64,000 nt of DNA. It comes from Oegoconia quadripuncta. Lineage: Eukaryota > Arthropoda > Insecta > Lepidoptera > Autostichidae. Below the pieces are notes generated by a model. The model was not told the DNA's origin and searched no databases. It saw nothing but the letters and a program-made list of their open reading frames with translations. Positions 54,400 to 64,000 of the stretch are shown in pieces. Every line of letters begins with the position of its first letter. Positions within the stretch are counted from its first letter, which is position 1. Location of the stretch: NCBI GenBank assembly GCA_949316235.1, contig OX438757.1, forward strand, positions 19,488,005 to 19,552,004. Direction: 5' to 3'. A program made the translations under genes and the position numbers.

Positions 54400-54765
54400 C
54401 ATATAGTGAAGTTGCAATCTTCTTTATAATCCTTATAATTTGTGCATTCTGACTTTTGAAGCTTAATAATGGCAGGATATTGTGCAGCAAAAGTTAGTGA
54501 TGGTGTACAAGTGAAGGGAAGTGTAAATTAAAGTGCTTAACGGAGCTTTCGGGTTCCCATAAGACGCCGCCAAAATCTTTTGTAAAGCATTCTGCCACTT
54601 TACTGAAGAATGACTTGACCGTGACTAGACTCTGTATATGCCAAGTATACGACGAATGACTTGTTTTGACTGAGATTGACTTATAAACTGAAGAAATAAG
54701 AGAAATAAGACATGGCTGTATGGGTTTAGATCGCTTTGCCTTCACCGAGAGGAGAGATGGTAAGC
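54400..54765 (+). repeat. Short-ORF retroposon (family R), second copy
   Basis: Begins inside the family at GTGAAGTTGC (the first ~25 bases are missing) and continues collinear with 53610-53960, including CTTTCGGGTTCCCA and ACTAGACTCTGTATA. The short frame is at 54469-54531. Confidence 0.68.
54469..54531 (+). CDS. 20-codon frame in family R, copy 2
   Basis: ATG to TAA encodes MAGYCAAKVSDGVQVKGSVN. It is in the same position and of the same length as the frame at 53684-53746. Confidence 0.25.
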   Translation: MAGYCAAKVSDGVQVKGSVN

Positions 54766-54774
54766 ACATAATAA

Positions 54775-54994
54775 GTATAATCATTTCTTAGATTCGCTGA
54801 AACTTTTATAAAGCGGTTACTTTTAAAAATTAACGCTGCCTATACTTAACTTAATGTTATCTGATAATACACACAAAGTTTAGCTGAATTTGGATTTGCC
54901 GTTCCCAAAGAAAAAAACAAAAATGTTTGTACGGAGAAAACAGTCTTAATGAAATTCTTCATACAAAACGCCAATTTCATAGGTAAGGACCTAA
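54775..54994 (-). mobile_element. MITE family M1 fragment
   Basis: The right end keeps CCAATTTCATAGGTAAGGAC and TA at 54995-54996. The other end is truncated near 54775. Collinear with the left half of 37430-37853, inverted. Confidence 0.72.
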
Positions 54995-54996
54995 TA

Positions 54997-56600
54997 CTTG
55001 CGTCGACTCGACTCAGATGAAAAATGTCCAAATCCGAAAATTCTTCATTGTATTCTCGCAAACATTGATTCACACTTATATGCGCGCTGTGTGTATATGC
55101 CAAGATATTTATTTATATTATTATGCAATTGTGCGTATCTGCAGCTGTACGTATCATACCAGTACTCGGCATTATTTGCAGCGTTGTCTCAATATCCGTA
55201 AAGCTACCCATTACTTGGTACTTGGTTCTTAACTATTAGCTTGAACTTCAAAAAAAAAATGATGAAACCTGTAATTTGCCTTATTTTTTGCATTCGTACT
55301 TTGTAATATTTATACACATCTGTAACGCTGTTGGTTTCTTTAATAAATAAATATATAAATAAATATACTTGCGTCGGTGGTTAGACTAGCGATGTCTGTC
55401 ACAAGGGCGATATAATCACACTAAGCAATAAAACAAAACGATCAACAAAAAAATAATGAGAAAATAACAGCGTAGCGTTTTGCAATAGACTTGAAATCTA
55501 CGAATTCTATAAAGAGTTATCAGACAAGCAACATACATCGAAACGTTCTAAAAAACACCTTGATTACGGACCGCGTTAGTTCCTAGAAGCTGTTACCATG
55601 TCTAACTATGGCGTCTGTGGATATCAACTGCATATCTAAACGTGCAACTAAAATCGCATGTTTCATGCAACTTGGAGCAATACTTTTGTGAAAGAATTCT
55701 TAGCTAAACAAAATCATTGATAATGCTTTATTTATACAATATGTAAGTAGGTAATTGGTGACCTCAAAAAAAAAATTATCTTAGTATTTCAAAATTTTAA
55801 TTCATAAAAATGTAAGGAAATGAATCTAAAATCTATATAAGTTTTCATAGCCTTTCTTGAAAAACAAAATTACAAGCAGTTTCGGGATTTTCTCTTAACA
55901 TTAGATCTTATCAGTATATAATTTTACAAAAGTATCCGGACTCCACTTTAAATGACTCGCCGATCTCGCTTAAGCGTATTTTTTTTTAAGTTCCGCCTGG
56001 CTATTACCATTTCAACACGCCCACTAGCCTGGCACCAATACCAGTGTAGGCTGACTCGATCCTGCATAAACTTCGCCGATTTTGTTGCCAGAGTGCCGAG
56101 TTGGTAACTCGGCGAATGAGCGTCGGCGATTAGTGGATTGGCTAGTGGAAGAAACAGCCTATGTTTACCTTGAAACTAGTTGTGTTGATAGCATTGTGTT
56201 GGTCCGGTATTTGGTAGTAAAACTGTTTCACTGTCCTAATACTTAAAACACTAAAATGAATGGAAGCTGGGTATCGAATACGCCTATCTGCAATCAATTT
56301 ATTTGTTTAGCATTATTATTACAAACTAAATTACATCTCTTTAAATAACGTCTATGTCTAATAAACTTGAAGTTTATGCATCCAGTTGTCAGATATCATT
56401 TTCCACAAGATGCAATCACTAAAAACTGAACGGGAATCGGCCATATTGAAAACGGTGGCCATTTGAATAACTTTTTCGTGTATTTATGAAAAATTTAATA
56501 AATTTTGTCATATTAATATTCTCTACTGCATAACACTCCGTTTTATAAGATTCTCGATGTTCGTGTCGAAATACCTTCTCAATATATTAATAATTTAATA
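54997..56600. other. Long unassigned stretch
   Basis: A SINE-C tail scrap (GCTGTGTGTATATGCCAAGATATTTATTTA) lies at 55086-55118. A hairpin GCCGAGTT/AACTCGGC lies at about 56096-56114. Nothing else is recognised. The region is less repeat-rich than its surroundings and could be intron or true intergenic DNA. Confidence 0.3.
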
Positions 56601-56609
56601 ATTCATAAG

Positions 56610-57065
56610 TTTTCGCAATCATCATCATCAGCCAAAAGACGGCCACTGCTGGATAAAGGCCACCCCCTGCCGCTGCCCGCATCCAGCGGCTTCACGCGAT
56701 CTTTACCAAATCGTCGGTCCACCTCTTGGGGGGCCTGCTTACGCTTCGTCATCCGGTGCGTGGTCGCCACTCGAGAACCTTTCCGCCTACGAGCAATGTG
56801 CCCCACCCACTGGCACTTAAGTTTCCTCATTTCTGATTCGATCCGGCAGGGAGACACCAAGCATAGCTCTCTACGTTGCCATTTGGGTGACTTTGAGCCT
56901 TCTTATGAGGCCCATAGTGAGCGACCACGTTTCAGTTCCATATGTAATCACTGGCAACACACACTGATCAAAAACTTTCGTCTTGAGACATTTCGGTATT
57001 TTGGATGAGAAGACATATTCGCAATATCGCAGCAATATTTCCAAGAAACATTGCACGTCTGTAAA
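56610..57065 (-). mobile_element. RTE-type LINE C-terminal relic
   Basis: Minus-strand frames encode KVFDQCVLPVITYGTETWSL (after the RT core) and KLKCQWVGHIARRRKGSRVA with the terminal RPLSS-type block. Frames are broken near 56865, and no catalytic residues remain. A TGATGATGATTGC tail lies at the left end. Confidence 0.78.
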
Positions 57066-57109
57066 GCAATAAATGTGCGGCCTGTGACCCGGCCTGTTTC
57101 TAACCAATT

Positions 57110-57950
57110 AACCAACAAGAGGGCAACTGTTCTTTAATTTATTTATTCTCTAGAAGCAGCGAATCACAGTGGCATGCATGGTATCGGTATGCCCGACATT
57201 AGCTGCTTTGGTTTCTTTGAAATTGATACGCTCTTCGGACCGCAAGGTAAATTAGCTCGGACCTACTATCACGTGAAATCGTCGTGAAACAGAATGTATA
57301 TAAAGACGGTTTTGTAACCGACTTCGTTGTGTTACATTTTTATATTAAGAGGCTGACAGCAGCCAATTGCGTTGAAAGATTATCATTTTTTGTAAAGCAT
57401 ATAGCTCGTATCATTATAAAAAAAGTTATAGGTAAAATTGATCATATTTCTGACATGATTCATGTTTTCAAAACATAATTACACAATCTTCTCTCGATAG
57501 AATTTAATTGCAAAGTAGCATCTAAAAATGCATGAAATCTTATTTTTCTCAGATATGCATTCACTAACATAAATGATATTTTGTACAATATTGTGTCGTA
57601 TATGTTACTAAAACAAATTCATGTTTTAGATTTTCAATAATGCGTCTATTTTAATTGAAATAATTAATTTTGTGATTTGCACTTACGCCCTATAATTCTA
57701 AGTAACGCTTTCTCTGTTACTCGTACTCAATGCGACAGTGATCGCTTAGGCGCGTTGCTGGATGGACCTGTGTTGTGCGCTGAGACGCTCTCCCAAATAT
57801 TCGAACTTTTTTTCATATTCATATTCAGGACTTTCTTTTTCTTGTTTTGTTTATTTAATTAGGGTAAAATTTTGTATGTGTGTAAATAATTTTATTTATT
57901 AGGTAGGTAATCACAGTTGTAAATAAATAAGTTGGTAAAGTTAATAATAG
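57110..57950. other. Unassigned sequence upstream of the Mutator-like relic
   Basis: No gene or repeat is recognised. Small frames at 57284-57478 and 57677-57862 show no domain. Confidence 0.25.
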
Positions 57951-58194
57951 AAAATGGACTCGAAAAAAAAACAAAACCGAAGAAACGGCAATATAAAAGA
58001 AATCAGAAACACATGATGGAGGTTGTAAAGTAAGTATAATAAAATATTATATCTCTTTTTAATTAATTAAGTATGTACATGAAACACCAAATTTATAAAA
58101 CGCAACCATAATTATGTTTTCACTATTTTGTAGTTGCGTCTACTGATACGGGATGTATAGGTACCTTTTTTCGTCACCGCTTATGTAAGACGTT

Positions 58195-58260
58195 TGGCTC
58201 AGTCGACTTGGGCTTGTCGCTTGAATTTCGTCGTGCTGGATCGATCCCAGTACTTTTCTT
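58195..58260 (+). repeat. tRNA-like SINE head in putative intron
   Basis: TGGCTCAGTCGACTTGGG and GGATCGATCCCAG sit about 40 bases apart, resembling A- and B-boxes. It is followed by a T-rich stretch. No acceptor stem. Confidence 0.4.
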
Positions 58261-58756
58261 GTCTTTTTTATTTTATTTGCTTTTATTTATTGTATGTCTA
58301 AATAAATCCTGTAATCTTTTTTTACATGTCTAAGTGATATTTATCAAAAATTTCATTTTTGTGCATGGCTGTGTACTCATTATATATTCCTAGGTGCTGA
58401 CGTACTACAATTCTTTGATTTTCAGTTCTAAAAATCATTTGGGCCCTGAAGAGTCATCAACCGGACTTGTTTTGCAAGAGTGAGTAAAATTATTATTTTT
58501 ACCAGTATCTAGGATTTCTGAAATAGATAATAGGCAATATTGTTATTTTTGACCAAAAACAAACCTTGTCGAAAGAAATATGTAAAGGTCATCATAAAAC
58601 AAAAGCATAACTTTGAGATTTTTATAAAATGATTGCCAATGGGACATATAATAAAAATTATATAAAAAAAAAACAAATAAATTCCTTTCAACCGCTAAAA
58701 TAATCTATTGAGAATTACCATAGACTTACGAAAATCACAGATTCGGCCATCATAAT

Positions 58757-58870
58757 ATATAAGGTCTAACAAAATTAACCCGACAAACGTTGCAGAGTGT
58801 ATGTATAGGATGTACCTATTACGAAAAAAATAAAAAATAAAACATTAAAGTTAACAGATTTTATTCAAAA
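58757..58870 (+). mobile_element. MITE family M3, left end only
   Basis: AAGGTCTAACAAAATTAACC through ATTAAAGTTAACAGATTTTA is collinear with 27277-27375. The rest of the element is missing. Confidence 0.68.
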
Positions 58871-59751
58871 AGTTTTCCTGAAGTGTTTCAATAATATTAT
58901 CTTTTAATGACAGGTACGACATTGAGGCACAAGGTGTTCAGAAAAAAAAAAGATGAAGAGGTATGTACTAACTAATGGCTTAGTAACCTGAATGGTCAAC
59001 TAAATGTCAAACTAACGTCAAATGCGCTATATAATATATGAAATAAAAGACAAAAACTAATTCCTGACTACGGAAAATATGACTAAAAAGTATTTTGTTC
59101 GTGATGACCGCCTTATTGTCTTGTTTTTTGAGAAACACTTAGGCCAAAGACGAAATAATAATAATAATGGGCCGTAGTCGGTAAATATAATATTAACTAA
59201 TAAAATAATAACGAAAGTTTTCTGTTTCAGACTTATCAGATTACAAGTGATCAGAATACGGAATAAGAAATCTGCATCTGTCGGCGGTTTGTAGCCAACT
59301 CGCATTTTTATAAAAAATTGCAAGAAATTTGAACGGACCTCTTGGCTGTAATCTGAATACTATCGATTTAATAAACGAAAAACAAGATAGGCTCATCTCT
59401 AAATTTACTTTCGTGTGTAGAATGTGCAATTTAAAGTTTCATATAGAAAATGATTATCCGGAGGATGATTACTTAGATGTCAATAGTTGTGCCATAGCAG
59501 GCATAATATCTATTGGTGGTGGTCATTCACATTTGAAAGAGTTTTCTACGGCAATAAATCTACCTCTTATTTCAAATAAAAAATACCAAACCCAACATGA
59601 CGTTCTGTCCAGAAATTGGCAAAGGGTTGCTCAAGAAACTATGAAGAAAGCAGGGGAAAAAGAAAGAAATTTTGCGATAGCAGAAGGAAGCCTTAGGAAA
59701 AACGGTATACCGATAATTGATGTGATTGCTGATGGATGCTATTCCAAAAAG

Positions 59752-59898
59752 CTGATGATACACAATTTACGGCTGAATTAGCAGCAGCTTTCGACGTTAG
59801 CGTCAAAACAATATTGGTCAATTTGCGTCAAATTGGCAAGGTAAAAAAGCTTGACAAATGGGTGCCCCACGAACTCAATGATCATTATACCTAACTAT
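59752..59898 (+). pseudogene. Mariner transposase N-terminal (HTH) fragment
   Basis: In a frame different from the Mutator-like one, 59755-59898 encodes ADDTQFTAELAAAFDVSVKT then KVKKLDKWVPHEL and a stop. This is the helix-turn-helix DNA-binding part and linker of a mariner-family transposase (WVPHEL is characteristic). The D,D,D catalytic domain is absent. The fragment is joined without spacer to the Mutator-like domain. Confidence 0.8.
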
Positions 59899-60141
59899 TA
59901 TTGTATAGCATATAAATTGTATTGTATTCTCATTATATACATAATAGTGTATATTTATCTCTAAAGAACATTCTGCTCTGGTTTTTTATTTCATACTTTT
60001 CAGTTATTAATATTGCAGTAGTTTAATTAAATTATTTTTTCCGGGTTTTTTGAAGTCGTTTTTTTTAAATCCTTTTTTATTTAATTCTTTTTAGTGTCTG
60101 GTCAGACATTACAAAATAATAAAATATATTAATTGACCAAT

Positions 60142-60435
60142 ATGGGCAGGCTTACGAAAGGTGCTGCTCGTTTAAAGAACTGTCGGTCAAAAGAAACCGA
60201 AACTGAAAGGGTACTACGGCTTGAAAAAAATGCCTCACGGAACGCAATTTCGCGTTCCCAGGAGACGCCCGAAGCTCGCCGAGTACGTCTAGTAGCTATG
60301 AAAGATTACGTTAAATCACGTATTCGCCAGGAAACTCCAGAACAGAACGAGCATAGACTCGGTTTTATACACGATCGGCTTGCCGAGGAGTCCGCTGAGC
60401 AGCGTGAGCGCAGGCACGGCCTTATAATCACGTAA
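60142..60435 (+). pseudogene. Helitron-like N-terminal repeat ORF, truncated
   Basis: From the ATG at 60142, 97 residues carry a ~22-residue repeat with cores QETPEARRVRL, QETPEQNEHRL and EESAEQRERRH. Such ETPEQR-type repeats are common at the start of insect Helitron (Rep/helicase) proteins. The frame ends on a TAA inside the first satellite unit, so it is cut off. It is basic and probably nucleic-acid binding, by inference. Helitron assignment is moderate because no Rep or helicase motif is present. Confidence 0.5.
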
Positions 60436-62118
60436 ATCGGCTTAAAAATCTCGGACTAATCGATGTACATACATAAATAATACAGAACCTCCTCCTTTTT
60501 TGAAGTCTGTTAAAAAAAGTTATTAGTATTATCCGTGGTTGCTAATCTCCATGATAATTTTTGTGCGATGGCGAACCTTCTCGCTCCTACAGGTTAGGTG
60601 GGCACTTGGGGTATACCAGCTCGACCTGATGATCTTCGATTTGTCATATTTATTGTTGATAATCACACCGACGTAAATCGGCTTAAAAATCTCGGACTAA
60701 TCGATGTACATACATAAATAATACAGAACCTCCTCCTTTTTTGAAGTCGGTTAAAAAAAGTTATTAGTATTTATCCGTGGTTGCTAATCTCCATGATAAT
60801 TTTTGTGCGATGGCGAACCTTCTCGCTCCTACAGGTTAGGTGGGCACTTGGGGTATACCAGCTCGACCTGATGATCTTCGATTTGTCATATTTATTGTTG
60901 ATAATCACACCGACGTAAATCGGCTTAAAAATCTCGGACTAATCGATGTACATACATAAATAATACAGAACCTCCTCCTTTTTTGAAGTCGGTTAAAAAA
61001 AGTTATTAGTATTATCCGTGGTTGCTAATCTCCATGATAATTTTTGTGCGATGGCGAACCTTCTCGCTCCTACAGGTTAGGTGGGCACTTGGGGTATACC
61101 AGCTCGACCTGATGATCTTCGATTTGTCATATTTATTGTTGATAATCACACCGACGTAAATCGGCTTAAAAATCTCGGACTAATCGATGTACATACATAA
61201 ATAATACAGAACCTCCTCCTTTTTTGAAGTCGGTTAAAAAAAGTTATTAGTATTTATCCGTGGTTGCTAATCTCCATGATAATTTTTGTGCGATGGCGAA
61301 CCTTCTCGCTCCTACAGGTTAGGTGGGCACTTGGGGTATACCAGCTCGACCTGATGATCTTCGATTTGTCATATTTATTGTTGATAATCACACCGACGTA
61401 AATCGGCTTAAAAATCTCGGACTAATCGATGTACATACATAAATAATACAGAACCTCCTCCTTTTTTGAAGTCGGTTAAAAAAAGTTATTAGTATTATCC
61501 GTGGTTGCTAATCTCCATGATAATTTTTGTGCGATGGCGAACCTTCTCGCTCCTACAGGTTAGGTGGGCACTTGGGGTATACCAGCTCGACCTGATGATC
61601 TTCGATTTGTCATATTTATTGTTGATAATCACACCGACGTAAATCGGCTTAAAAATCTCGGACTAATCGATGTACATACATAAATAATACAGAACCTCCT
61701 CCTTTTTTGAAGTCGGTTAAAAAAAGTTATTAGTATTATCCGTGGTTGCTAATCTCCATGATAATTTTTGTGCGATGGCGAACCTTCTCGCTCCTACAGG
61801 TTAGGTGGGCACTTGGGGTATACCAGCTCGACCTGATGATCTTCGATTTGTCATATTTATTGTTGATAATCACACCGACGTAAATCGGCTTAAAAATCTC
61901 GGACTAATCGATGTACATACATAAATAATACAGAACCTCCTCCTTTTTTGAAGTCGGTTAAAAAAAGTTATTAGTATTATCCGTGGTTGCTAATCTCCAT
62001 GATAATTTTTGTGCGATGGCGACCTTCTCGCTCCTACAGGTTAAATGGGCAGTTCGGGTGTACCAGCTCGACCTGATGATCTTCGATTTGTCATATTTAT
62101 TGCTGATAATCACACCGA
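60431..62118 (+). repeat. Satellite: seven tandem 241/242-bp units
   Basis: Units start with CGTAAATCGGCTTAAAAATC at 60431, 60672, 60914, 61155, 61397, 61638 and 61879. Length alternates by one T in AGTATT(T)ATCCG. Internal units look identical. The first and last carry a few changes, as expected when arrays are homogenised by unequal exchange. A diverged partial unit (CTCGGAGATATCGGTGTACA, CTTTTTTGAAGTCG) follows at 62325-62378. No function is evident. Confidence 0.95.
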
Positions 62119-62480
62119 TCTAGTCTACACTTTTTCCATACAAACCCAAACTGTATCTACTTAGTTTCCCTGTGTAAAAACTACGCAATCGTCTAAATAT
62201 GTAATGCCATTCTGATATTTACCATGATTACACAAAAACTACTGGACCGATTGCGCTGAAATTACAATGGGACCAACTCGACGGTATCCCCTTTCATTTA
62301 CAAAAAGAACCATGTGAATCAACCGCCAAATCTCGGAGATATCGGTGTACATACTCCTTTTTTGAAGTCGTTTAAAAATAACACTTTTTATTTATTTATT
62401 TCGCCGTGTCTGAAACATTCTGGTCCCAAACTTATTTTTGAAAACATTCTATGAATACCTATACATTTATATTTCAATAA
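62119..62480 (+). repeat. Dispersed repeat related to the satellite
   Basis: Contains AAAACTACTGGACCGATTGC, GGTATCCCCTTTCATTTA and a diverged satellite-like end. It reads as a lepidopteran dispersed repeat from which the satellite may have been amplified. Confidence 0.4.
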
Positions 62481-62805
62481 ATCATCCTTGTTATATTATT
62501 ATTTTGTGTTGTTTTTTATTTCGCGAACAGCGCCACCTGTTGCATTTAGGAGAGCTCTAACTCAAAGTTCAGTTCGCAAGAAGGTTTCCCGTAAGGTCGA
62601 CTCGTCTGACGGTACGCATATTGACCGTGTCGCAGACGCAGCGCTGCTTTATCGAACATTAAGTGGGCGTATCCATTGCTCAAGGTCATTGGCTCTATTC
62701 AGCGCCTTAAGAGGGTTTCGAAACGAATAAACAGATTCTAATGAAACCCTATACGTAAAAGTTAGTACAGATCATTTTCGAAAAAGAGTACATACATACA
62801 TACAT
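62481..62805. other. Unassigned sequence
   Basis: A plus-strand open stretch to 62730 has no recognised domain and no ATG at its start. A CATA microsatellite lies at 62790-62803 and belongs to the LINE tail that follows. Confidence 0.3.
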
Positions 62806-62807
62806 AA

Positions 62808-63807
62808 TGTCACGCCTGTTTCCCGTAGCGGTAGGCAGAGACCACAGACTTCCACTTGCTACGATCCTGACACACCTCTTCTGCTTCCTTCACTCTCATA
62901 AGGTTGTTCATACATGCTCGTCGGTTTAGGGTACTCTTGACTTGGCCTTTCTGTAAGACGTCCCCGATTTGATCATGGTACGTTCGCCGTGGTCTTCCCC
63001 TACCAACACTACCATCCACATTCGCTTTGTATATCTCTTTCGTAAGTCTTCTTTCATTCATCCTCTCCACATGTCCAAACCATCTCAGCATACCTTTTTC
63101 AATCTTTGTCACTACATCTTCATTCACACTGCTTAACTCCCTAATTACACTATTTCTGATTCTATCTTTCAGAGTCACCCCATTCATACTTCTCAATGAT
63201 CTCATTTCCACTGCATTTATTCTACTTTCATTCTTCTTTTGCCATACCCAGCATTCACTCCCGTAAGTCAGTGTTGGAACCAGCACCCCGCCATGAACAG
63301 CCAGACGAGCTTTTTTGGACACATTCTGGCTCCTCATAAAGGCATGCAGTGCTCCATTTACCTGATTTCCGGCATTCACTCTTCTTTCGATGTCCTTCTC
63401 ACACTTACCATCCCTTGTCAGTGAACCCAAATACACAAACTCACGCACTTGCTCCACTTTTTCTCCGTCTATCAAAATATTGCAATCCGTCATCCCTCTC
63501 TCAAATACCATAACTTTCGTTTTAATCACATTGACTTTCATTCCTTTTTCTTTCAAAGCCGTATTCATATGTGTTACCATCTCTTGTAACTCCTCTTGGG
63601 ACGACGCAAGGATTACTTGATCATCGGCATAGAGGAGACATTTGACGAGTAACCCATTCATTCTCAATCCACATTCATACTCTTTCAATATTTGCAGGCA
63701 ACTGTCCATGAATAAGTTAAACAGCCATGGGGACGCAACACAACCCTGTCTAACACCTTTCTCGATGTTAAACCATTTAGTATACGCCCCATTAAAAAGA
63801 GTATTGT
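62808..63807 (-). mobile_element. LINE-A, 5'-truncated reverse transcriptase
   Basis: The minus-strand frame is open from about 63807 to 62810. It includes [18 protein letters not shown] (upstream of the Met at 63709), the catalytic box in [61 protein letters not shown] and the C-terminal [16 protein letters not shown]. The earlier RT motifs and the endonuclease are missing. The 3' end is an ATGT repeat tail. It is the best-preserved copy of the family at 10215-10430, 11455-16575 and 28690-28920. The clade is uncertain (RTE-like group). Confidence 0.85.
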
Positions 63808-64000
63808 AACTAAATTAAAGCGATTTTAAGTTTTCCATAGTAATTGAAAAAATGCAATATATTCTTTTAAATTCGATATTTTGAAAATGTTTTCTACTAC
63901 GTTTTTAGATCTATTTATACAGCTTATACGTATAAAGATATATTAGAATCGGTCTATTCATTTTGAAAAATTTGGACTTGAAAGTTTGTGTGGAATGCCG

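Larger units (their letters stand above)
57954..59750 (+). pseudogene. Decayed gene with Mutator-like transposase domain
   Basis: The clear part is the frame at 59329-59754: CRMCN finger-like start, NSCAIAGIISIGGGHSHLKE, STAINLPLISNKKYQT and KNGIPIIDVIADGCYSKK. This matches the arthropod protein family that carries a Mutator-like transposase domain. Upstream, a Lys/Arg-rich stretch at 57954-58029 ends in AAA|GTAAGT, and 58424-58480 is an open block between TTTTCAG and GA|GTGAGT, so spliced exons are plausible. A -1/+1 shift at about 59325 joins RRFVANSHFYKKLQEI to the clear frame. An A-run near 57963 also breaks frame. The domain stops abruptly at 59750. The catalytic remainder is absent. Confidence 0.6.

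Noticed and set aside
60431..62118. CRISPR-like array
   Set aside because: The whole 241/242-bp unit is repeated with no unique spacers; this is a eukaryotic satellite.

Overview
The window reads as AT-rich animal DNA from a moth or butterfly. No complete host protein-coding gene could be supported. The attribution rests on the repeat content: tRNA-derived SINEs with lepidopteran-style heads, RTE-type LINE ends with ATG-repeat tails, a Dong-type element sitting in a TAA repeat, an R1-clade element and many TA-flanked MITEs. That attribution is an inference; no species-diagnostic gene is present.

Three large retrotransposons dominate. (1) A Dong/R4-clade element (about 3.3-7.57 kb, + strand) lies inside a TAA microsatellite and is open except for one in-frame TAG. 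(2) A Ty1/copia element (11.52-15.97 kb, - strand) is intact: one 1316-codon gag-pol frame, two identical 141-bp LTRs, a 5-bp target duplication and a primer site matching the anticodon region of initiator tRNA-Met. It sits in an older LINE fragment. (3) A GC-rich R1-clade non-LTR element (44.10-50.13 kb, - strand) has an intact 1039-codon ORF2, a frameshifted ORF1, a TAATG stop/start overlap between them, a poly-A tail and a 17-bp target duplication inside a SINE.

Region by region: 0-2.3 kb holds anonymous DNA and two SINE-A copies; 2.3-7.6 kb a LINE end, a TAA repeat and Dong; 7.7-11.5 kb SINEs and nested LINE pieces; 11.5-16 kb copia; 16-34 kb LINE ends, SINEs, an internally deleted LINE and several fold-back MITEs; 34-44 kb a (TAAGA)n array, a Gypsy fragment, SINEs and MITEs; 44-50 kb the R1-clade element; 50-57 kb LINE ends, a retroposon family with a conserved 20-codon frame and possible MITEs; 57.9-62.4 kb a mosaic of a decayed Mutator-like gene, a mariner transposase N-terminal piece, a Helitron-like repeat ORF and seven tandem copies of a 241/242-bp satellite; 62.8-63.8 kb a LINE reverse-transcriptase fragment.

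The parts do not form a pathway. They form layers of insertion whose order can often be read because paralogous unoccupied sites occur elsewhere in the window. The points most worth following are the R1-clade TAATG junction, the Dong element with its duplicated N-terminal domain, the young copia copy, the 58-62 kb transposase/satellite mosaic, the short-ORF retroposon and two palindromic MITEs that share inner arms but differ in their outer tips.
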